NCBI GenBank assembly: GCA_964519015.1
Contig: CAZFHZ010000174.1
Span: forward strand, 1-5,246
Direction of reading: 5' to 3'
DNA length: 5,246 bases
Origin: CAZFHZ01 sp964519015
GTDB lineage: Bacteria > Blakebacterota > Blakebacteria > Blakebacterales > CAYUVJ01
Part shown: positions 1-3,861 of the stretch, piece after piece
Position numbering within the stretch: position 1 is the stretch's first letter
Layout of the letters: each line of letters starts with the position of its first letter
Notes under the pieces: generated by a model
The model's database searches: none
The model's input: the letters and a program-made list of their open reading frames with translations, nothing else
What the model was told of the DNA's origin: nothing
Position numbers and translations under genes: made by a program

Positions 1-932
1 GAAGCCCACTCGTAGGCAGACCAGTAGTATCCTGTCGACCAGCTGTTGGTTTCGGGATCAAATATCCCTGTGATTCCGGATCCTCCACCACTGACATACA
101 GTTTTCCACTAATCGCTCCGGCTGCAGCTCCGGTTCTACCGTCACTAATCGGCGCCCTGGTGGTCCAGGTGTCGGTTGCCGGATCGTAGACTTCGAGTGC
201 TTCATCGTCCCATGAACCTGCTCCGGTTCCTCCGACCACGTACAGTTTATCGTCGATCACCGCACAGGCGGATCCGCGCCGCGGAATACCCATGGAACTG
301 CCCGTAGTCCATTTACAAGCAGTTATTGCCCCGGCAGTGAGACCGTCCGAGAGGTTGATATTGGAAAGATTCGTGGCTGTGGCAGCCTCCACCGGCTCGT
401 CGAACCAAAACGTGATCGTGGTATCTCCGCTGGATCCGGTCGCCGCGATCCAGGCCGGTGGTTTGTTGTCGAGCGGGAAATCGATGGTGTCGGTGGTCCC
501 CCAGCCGCCGGCGTCGTGCGGGGTAATGCGGAGCCACACCAGCTCCAGGGCCTGACCGTCCAGGTCGGACTTCGAGTTCCAGACCATGCTCGAGTCGTAA
601 TCGGTCGCAACGATGTCCGAGGTGTCGCCGGTAACCGTGGCGACCAGCCATGGGCCCCCCGCGCCGGTGGCGTATTCGACCAGCAGGCCGACCGGATCGC
701 TACCGGCATCCGCGATGAGATACTCGATGGTGATGTCCCCGCCCCGCGTGCCGGAAAGCGGGGTGATGGTGATCTCGGGGAGCTGCTGGGCGCGGGCCGG
801 TACACCGATGACGGAGAGCAGCAGCGCGACCGCCAGTATCGGCCGGCACGGAGCGAGCCGGCCCCTGACCCGGCAGGCCGCACCTTCCGGTGGACCCTTG
901 TACTGTGCAGATGCCTCCGCAGCCCGGATCAT
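1..932 (-). CDS. Secreted Ig-like/Kelch-repeat protein, C-terminus cut off by window edge
   Basis: The reading frame from the ATG at 932-930 stays open to the window edge, giving 310 residues and no stop, so this is the N-terminal part of a longer protein. A long basic n-region is followed by a hydrophobic core (about residues 31-44) and a PARA|QQ signal peptidase I site near residue 48, so export is expected. Residues about 53-156 form a beta-rich module with the pattern MVWNS..DL....LVWLRITP.D and a closing PLDN. Residues about 158-205 resemble the start of an SbsA/Big_5-type Ig-like domain (TTITFWFDEPVEAATATNLS). From about residue 214 there are Kelch repeats: DKLYVVGG and VYDPATDTW, then GKLYVSGG and IFDPETNSW. 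Kelch repeats build beta-propellers used for binding, and sometimes enzymatic, roles; no catalytic function can be read here. The start is the only in-frame ATG before the signal peptide and has GAGAGG 9 nt upstream. It lies 13 nt after the lipoprotein gene. Codon use changes strongly in the Kelch part. Confidence 0.85.
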   Translation of the reverse strand, partial: MIRAAEASAQYKGPPEGAACRVRGRLAPCRPILAVALLLSVIGVPARAQQLPEITITPLSGTRGGDITIEYLIADAGSDPVGLLVEYATGAGGPWLVATVTGDTSDIVATDYDSSMVWNSKSDLDGQALELVWLRITPHDAGGWGTTDTIDFPLDNKPPAWIAATGSSGDTTITFWFDEPVEAATATNLSNINLSDGLTAGAITACKWTTGSSMGIPRRGSACAVIDDKLYVVGGTGAGSWDDEALEVYDPATDTWTTRAPISDGRTGAAAGAISGKLYVSGGGSGITGIFDPETNSWSTGYYWSAYEWA

Positions 933-941
933 CGTGGACGG

Positions 942-947
942 CCTCTC
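942..947 (-). promoter_or_regulatory. Ribosome binding site of the Kelch gene, overlapping the upstream stop
   Basis: On the minus strand GAGAGG lies 9 nt before the ATG at 932 and overlaps the TGA stop (948-946) of the lipoprotein gene. Ribosomes ending on the lipoprotein would sit on this site, so translation of the two is probably coupled. Confidence 0.5.
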
Positions 948-1893
948 ATGGAGTGACCACCAGTGTGGAGACCAGGCTGCTGATCGTGATCGCCTGGTTG
1001 AGATGGTCACGCAGCCGGGTGAGCGCAGCGTCGAAGGACACCGTGGACTCCCGGATCGACTTGACCTGGAAGTTGATGGTCAGCACCACTCCGCTCCCCA
1101 AGACCCCCGGCGGGCTCCCGGTGGCGGTGGCCATATTGATCTCGATGGTGCCCGCCACGTTGTCGAAGCCGTTGTAAGAGGCGATGCTGCCTCCGGTGGA
1201 GGTGAGGAAGGGCCCCTCGGTCAGCGAGACCACCCGCAGGTGGAGGGGATCGAAGTGGAGGGTGGAGGCCACCAGCATCAAATCGCTGACCTCCTCGGCG
1301 ACCAGTTGGACCTGGAAGGAAGCGCCGTTGTTCACCTGCTGGGCCCGCGGGCTGAGGCGCAGGGAGGGGCCGTGCACGGCGTCCACGGTGAAGCTGCGCG
1401 AGGCCGGGGTCTCATCGAAGTCGCTCGGGTCGGCGGCGGTGCCGGAGGGATAGCCGGCCCGCACCTCGAAGGTGTAAGCGCCCTCGTCGAGGTAGCGGAG
1501 GGTGATCGAGGTCGCGTTCGACCAGGGGGTCCAGGCGCTCCCGTTGAGCCGCCCCTGGAAGAGCATGCCGGTCCGGTTGCCGCTCCAGGCCAGGGTGACC
1601 TCGCTGCTGCCGACTGTGGAGCCCTCGGTCGGACCGGTGGTGATGGTCGTCTCGGGCGCTACGTAGTCGGTCCCGTCCGGGTCCTGCGGGTTGTCGTAGA
1701 CCGGGTCGTCCGGCTCGGGGGGGACGATGGCCGTGCAGGCCGCCAGCGCCGCGGCCAGCAGGAGGACGGGCAGCAGAGTCGGCCGGAGAGCCCGCCACCT
1801 GATCAGCCGCCCGCCGCCCGGCCTGGGTCGGACTTGACGCGGACCGCCGATCCCCCACCTTGCGGCGCCGCAGCGATGCCGGGTCGCCCTCAT
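946..1893 (-). CDS. Lipoprotein with Ig-like domain and C-terminal cohesin-like domain
   Basis: This 315-residue protein has a hydrophobic stretch ending in the lipobox L-A-A-C, with Cys53 as the predicted lipidated residue. Thr follows the Cys, not Asp, so an outer-membrane location is compatible with the enterobacterial Lol rule, if that rule holds here. A Pro/Asp-rich linker (about 57-80) leads to an Ig/FN3-like module (about 80-171; PETTITTGP, then LNGSAWTPWSN and EGAYTFEVRAG). Residues about 176-314 match the cohesin fold: a GASFQVQLVAEEVSDLMLVA strand pair, LHFDPLHLRVVSLTEG, AGTIEINMAT and VVLTINFQVKS. Cohesins classically bind dockerins in cellulosomes, but isolated cohesin-like domains occur widely with unknown partners; no dockerin is visible in the window. 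The ATG overlaps the upstream stop as ATGA and has GGTGA 7 nt upstream. The resulting n-region is unusually long (about 37 residues), but no in-frame ATG, GTG or TTG lies between it and the lipobox. Confidence 0.85.
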   Translation of the reverse strand: MRATRHRCGAARWGIGGPRQVRPRPGGGRLIRWRALRPTLLPVLLLAAALAACTAIVPPEPDDPVYDNPQDPDGTDYVAPETTITTGPTEGSTVGSSEVTLAWSGNRTGMLFQGRLNGSAWTPWSNATSITLRYLDEGAYTFEVRAGYPSGTAADPSDFDETPASRSFTVDAVHGPSLRLSPRAQQVNNGASFQVQLVAEEVSDLMLVASTLHFDPLHLRVVSLTEGPFLTSTGGSIASYNGFDNVAGTIEINMATATGSPPGVLGSGVVLTINFQVKSIRESTVSFDAALTRLRDHLNQAITISSLVSTLVVTP

Positions 1894-3596
1894 CGGAAGT
1901 TCACCGAGAGGGTCAGCGTGAGCCGCTGCCGGCGCACCCCGAAGTCGAGGTCTCCGCTCACGTTGGGACCGCCGAACGGGCGCAGGCGCGGCATCAGGAA
2001 ATAGGCGTCGAGGATGTTGAGGGCCCAGACCGCCGTCATGAGGGTGGCGCTGCCCATCATCTTGTCGTGGCTGGAGGTCAGCTCGCCGTGCTTGGACTCG
2101 AGCAGGCCCCGCAGGCGGGTGATGTCGGCCGAGGTGGTCGCCGCGCTGTACTCCGATTGGAGGGAGGTGTACTCGTCCAGCAGGGTGTCGTAGGTCCCCT
2201 TCTCCGAGAAGGTCATGGCCGCGGTGGCCACCGCCCCGCCGAGCATGAGCACCCCCATGAATCCCCGCCGGGCGTAGAACTGTCCCATCCCGGGGATCAC
2301 CGAGAGCAGCCCGGCCACCGCCCGCGACCTGGGCTTCAGTGCGACCGGGATGACCTCGCTGGCCCCGTTGGCCAGCGTCAGGTTGTGCGTAAAGGTGGCG
2401 TACCCCTTCGCCTTGACGGTGACCGTGTACGCGCCGGGGGGCAGGGTCAGCCCCTCCTCGGCCCGCTCCAGCTTGGTCTGCTGGGTCTCCCGTCCGGCGA
2501 CCGTGGCGGTCGCCCCGGCCAGGGTGGAGCGCAGGGTGAGCTGGGCCGATCCGGAGGGCCGCAGGCTCATCTCGATGGTGGCGTTCTCCCGTCCCGAGAT
2601 GGTGACCTCGCGCGACTGGGTCTCATAACCGTCCAGCCGGACCTCGACCTGGTGCGTCCCTTCGTAGACCTGGAACCGGCTGACCGGGGTGCGGGCCGCG
2701 ATCGCCGTGCCGTCCACCAGGACCGTGCAGCCGGCCGGGTCGGTGGTCACCGAGATGGAACCGCGGGGGACTTCACGCAGCGAGAAGGTCTCGGTACGGT
2801 CACGGCCGGCGACCACCTGCACGGTGCGGGTCTCCTCCCGGTAGCCCTCGTGGCGTATCACCACCCGGTGCGCTCCCTCGGTCAGCATCACGGTGGCCGG
2901 GCTGGTCCCGGCCGGACGGTCGTCCACCAGGATGGTGGCCCCCGGCGGGGTGGACTCGAACCGGACATTGGCCGTGGTCAGCACGGTCGGTTGCCCCGCC
3001 TGGGGCTGGACCGCCGGGGCAGGCGCCGCCCCACCCCGTACGAAGTCGGCCAGTTCGTTGGCCACCGTCTGGGTAGCCTCGGTGAGCACCTGCTCGACAC
3101 CGTTGACGTCCCGGAAGGCCTGGGTCTCGATCTGGGAGGTGGTGATGTCCACGATCCGCACCTGCAGGGAGTAGATGGTGCCGACCCGGGACACGCTGCC
3201 GGCCACCATCTTGCTGGCCCCCAGGATCTTGCCGACCTGGACCACGCACTCGTCCGTGTCGCAGGCCCCGGAGAGCTGGAAACCCAGCTCCTGCATGATC
3301 GATTCCATTTTGTTGCGCTCGATCACCTGGAAGACGTTGGTGCGACCCAGGTAGGCCCGCAGCCGCTCGCTGATCGCCCGCGCCTCGCCGGCGTCCACGT
3401 TGTTGACGTCCAGTTCGAGCACACCGATGGTGAGCCGGGTGGCGGGTTGCTGACCGGCCGGCTGCTGCTGGGCCCAAGCGTCCGGTGGCAGCGCCAGCGC
3501 GGCCAGCAGGAGAAGAAGGGGGGTACAGCGGTGCCCACCTGCGGACAGGCGTAGTGGTAACGTTCGGTCAGCCGGGCGACGGCCGTTCCAGATCAT
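1890..3596 (-). CDS. Envelope protein: CsgG-like domain, three PEGA repeats, C-terminal DUF5683-like membrane domain
   Basis: Counting from the ATG at 3596 the protein has 568 residues. A signal peptide (LLLLLAALALPP, cleavage AWA|QQQ near residue 42) is followed by a CsgG/TolB-N-like domain at about 55-185: IGVLELDVNN, VFQVIERNKMESIM, then a Cys pair (112, 117) before VGKILGASKMVAGSVSRVG and YSLQVRIVD. A Pro/Gln/Ala linker leads to three PEGA domains (about 210-276, 278-345, 349-419), beta modules often found in surface proteins and thought to bind cell-wall or other envelope glycans. Residues about 423-537 resemble DUF5683: SVIPGMGQFYARRGFMGVL, a hydrophobic segment (446-463), a charged helical stretch (464-513) and WALNILDAYFLMPRLRPFGG. 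The chain ends LTLTLSVNFR. I chose 3596 over the in-frame ATG at 3620 because AGGGA sits 9 nt before it, while 3620 lacks a Shine-Dalgarno sequence. CsgG itself is the curli secretion channel; this protein is not a curli CsgG, and no csg partner genes are seen. It is first in the leftward operon. Confidence 0.88.
   Translation of the reverse strand: MIWNGRRPADRTLPLRLSAGGHRCTPLLLLLAALALPPDAWAQQQPAGQQPATRLTIGVLELDVNNVDAGEARAISERLRAYLGRTNVFQVIERNKMESIMQELGFQLSGACDTDECVVQVGKILGASKMVAGSVSRVGTIYSLQVRIVDITTSQIETQAFRDVNGVEQVLTEATQTVANELADFVRGGAAPAPAVQPQAGQPTVLTTANVRFESTPPGATILVDDRPAGTSPATVMLTEGAHRVVIRHEGYREETRTVQVVAGRDRTETFSLREVPRGSISVTTDPAGCTVLVDGTAIAARTPVSRFQVYEGTHQVEVRLDGYETQSREVTISGRENATIEMSLRPSGSAQLTLRSTLAGATATVAGRETQQTKLERAEEGLTLPPGAYTVTVKAKGYATFTHNLTLANGASEVIPVALKPRSRAVAGLLSVIPGMGQFYARRGFMGVLMLGGAVATAAMTFSEKGTYDTLLDEYTSLQSEYSAATTSADITRLRGLLESKHGELTSSHDKMMGSATLMTAVWALNILDAYFLMPRLRPFGGPNVSGDLDFGVRRQRLTLTLSVNFR
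1901..1905 (-). promoter_or_regulatory. Ribosome binding site of the cohesin lipoprotein gene
   Basis: On the minus strand GGTGA lies 7 nt before the ATG at 1893, inside the last codons of the upstream gene. It supports the start that overlaps the preceding stop codon as ATGA, despite the long signal-peptide n-region this produces. Confidence 0.45.
2340..2969 (-). repeat. Three tandem PEGA-domain coding repeats
   Basis: Three diverged copies of about 70 codons lie in tandem inside the CsgG-like gene, at about 2769-2969, 2562-2765 and 2340-2552. Each shows the PEGA plan: a strand with P-x-G-(A/C)-T and V-D/G, an EG or PG turn before a V-x-V/I strand, then a conserved G-Y. The copies read GATILVDD with HEGY, GCTVLVDG with LDGY, and GATATVAG with AKGY. 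Similarity is at the protein level; I see no long identical DNA, so the duplications are old. The third copy is the most diverged and has a longer loop. Confidence 0.75.
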
Positions 3597-3605
3597 CGAG
3601 GCATG

Positions 3606-3610
3606 TCCCT
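3606..3610 (-). promoter_or_regulatory. Ribosome binding site that decides the start of the CsgG/PEGA gene
   Basis: On the minus strand AGGGA precedes the ATG at 3596 by 9 nt. The in-frame ATG at 3620, eight codons further upstream, has no such sequence in front of it, so 3596 is preferred. Either start keeps the signal peptide intact. Confidence 0.45.
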
Positions 3611-3678
3611 GTACGGGCATATGCTGAGCGGACTGGTGCCTGCGGCTGGCACCCGGCCGAACCCAATCCGGTCCGGCT

Positions 3679-3708
3679 ACTCTAACAGAGGAGCCCGAAC
3701 GGATTCAA
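3679..3708 (-). promoter_or_regulatory. Candidate sigma70-type promoter of the leftward operon
   Basis: Read on the minus strand, TTGAAT (3708-3703) is followed after 18 bp by TAGAGT (3684-3679). Each hexamer matches the E. coli consensus at 4 of 6 positions, including TTGA and the TA...T of the -10. Transcription would start near 3672, leaving about 75 nt before the ATG at 3596. The host's own promoter consensus is unknown, so this is a pattern match. Confidence 0.45.
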
Positions 3709-3722
3709 GATATCCGGTTCGG
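3695..3722. repeat. Imperfect inverted repeat over the leftward -35, candidate operator
   Basis: The left arm CCGAACGGAT (3695-3704) pairs with the right arm ATCCGGTTCGG (3712-3722), with one unpaired base and a 7-base centre (3705-3711). The repeat covers the proposed leftward -35 (3703-3708), a position where a repressor dimer could block transcription. It is upstream of the predicted transcription start, so a DNA operator fits better than an RNA hairpin. No regulator gene is visible in the window. Confidence 0.4.
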
Positions 3723-3734
3723 TTACTCGCCTTA

Positions 3735-3759
3735 GGACCTTTCCGCCCCCGAGAGGTCC
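3735..3759. repeat. Short inverted repeat in the intergenic region
   Basis: GGACCT (3735-3740) and AGGTCC (3754-3759) are perfect 6-bp reverse complements separated by 13 bases. It lies between the two candidate promoters. Six base pairs can arise by chance in GC-rich DNA, so functional weight is low. There is no T-tract, so it is not an intrinsic terminator. Confidence 0.25.
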
Positions 3760-3793
3760 CGGAGGGGAAAAGGCAACGGACCACCAGCCGGTA

Positions 3794-3799
3794 TATACT
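3794..3799 (+). promoter_or_regulatory. Candidate -10 element for the peptidase gene
   Basis: TATACT sits in the only AT-rich stretch close to the start (gtatatactc, 3791-3800) and matches TATAAT at 5 of 6 positions. The region 16-18 bp upstream (around 3770-3777, aaggcaac) is a poor -35. A start near 3806 would give a leader of about 56 nt before ATG 3862. Confidence 0.4.
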
Positions 3800-3813
3800 C
3801 TGGACTCCGGGCC

Positions 3814-3830
3814 GGGCCCGTCGCGGGTCC
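3814..3830 (+). promoter_or_regulatory. Possible leader hairpin of the peptidase mRNA
   Basis: GGGCCCG (3814-3820) and CGGGTCC (3824-3830) can form a 7-bp RNA stem, one pair being G-U, closed by a TCG triloop. If the -10 at 3794 is used, this stem is near the 5' end of the transcript and about 20 nt before the Shine-Dalgarno sequence. It could stabilise the mRNA; it does not mask the ribosome site. Confidence 0.25.
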
Positions 3831-3849
3831 GATCCCCACACCCAGCCTC

Positions 3850-3854
3850 GAGGT
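3850..3854 (+). promoter_or_regulatory. Ribosome binding site of the peptidase gene
   Basis: GAGGT is followed by 7 nt and then ATG 3862. The encoded N-terminus is a good signal peptide (RYPFR then a hydrophobic core), so site and start agree. Confidence 0.6.
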
Positions 3855-3861
3855 CAGTGCG

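Larger units (their letters stand above)
3597..3861. other. Divergent intergenic region between envelope operon and peptidase gene
   Basis: These 265 bases separate the two outward-facing genes and are somewhat less GC-rich in part (about 55% over 3661-3720 by hand count). They contain the candidate promoters, an inverted repeat and two short hairpins listed separately. I see no convincing small ORF, tRNA or known riboswitch pattern here. Confidence 0.7.

Noticed and set aside
1..932. Frameshift or pseudogene because of the composition change in the Kelch gene
   Set aside because: The frame is uninterrupted over 310 codons and both halves give sensible domain sequence in the same frame.
613..2004. 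Long plus-strand open frame (463 codons) antisense to the lipoprotein and Kelch genes
   Set aside because: Its protein is Gly/Arg/Glu-rich with no recognisable domain. The minus strand carries a lipobox, cohesin and signal-peptide sequence over the same bases. High GC3 makes such antisense frames common.
1860..3554. Long plus-strand open frame (564 codons) antisense to the CsgG/PEGA gene
   Set aside because: Low-complexity Gly/Arg/His composition and no motif; the minus-strand frame has clear CsgG-like, PEGA and DUF5683-like features.
1890..3596. Curli secretion gene csgG
   Set aside because: Only the first ~130 mature residues are CsgG-like; there is no N-terminal lipobox, the PEGA and membrane domains are foreign to curli CsgG, and no csgA/B/E/F-like genes are present.
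3735..3830. Intrinsic terminator in the intergenic region
   Set aside because: The hairpins lack a following T-tract on either strand, and both flanking genes point outward, so no terminator is expected here.
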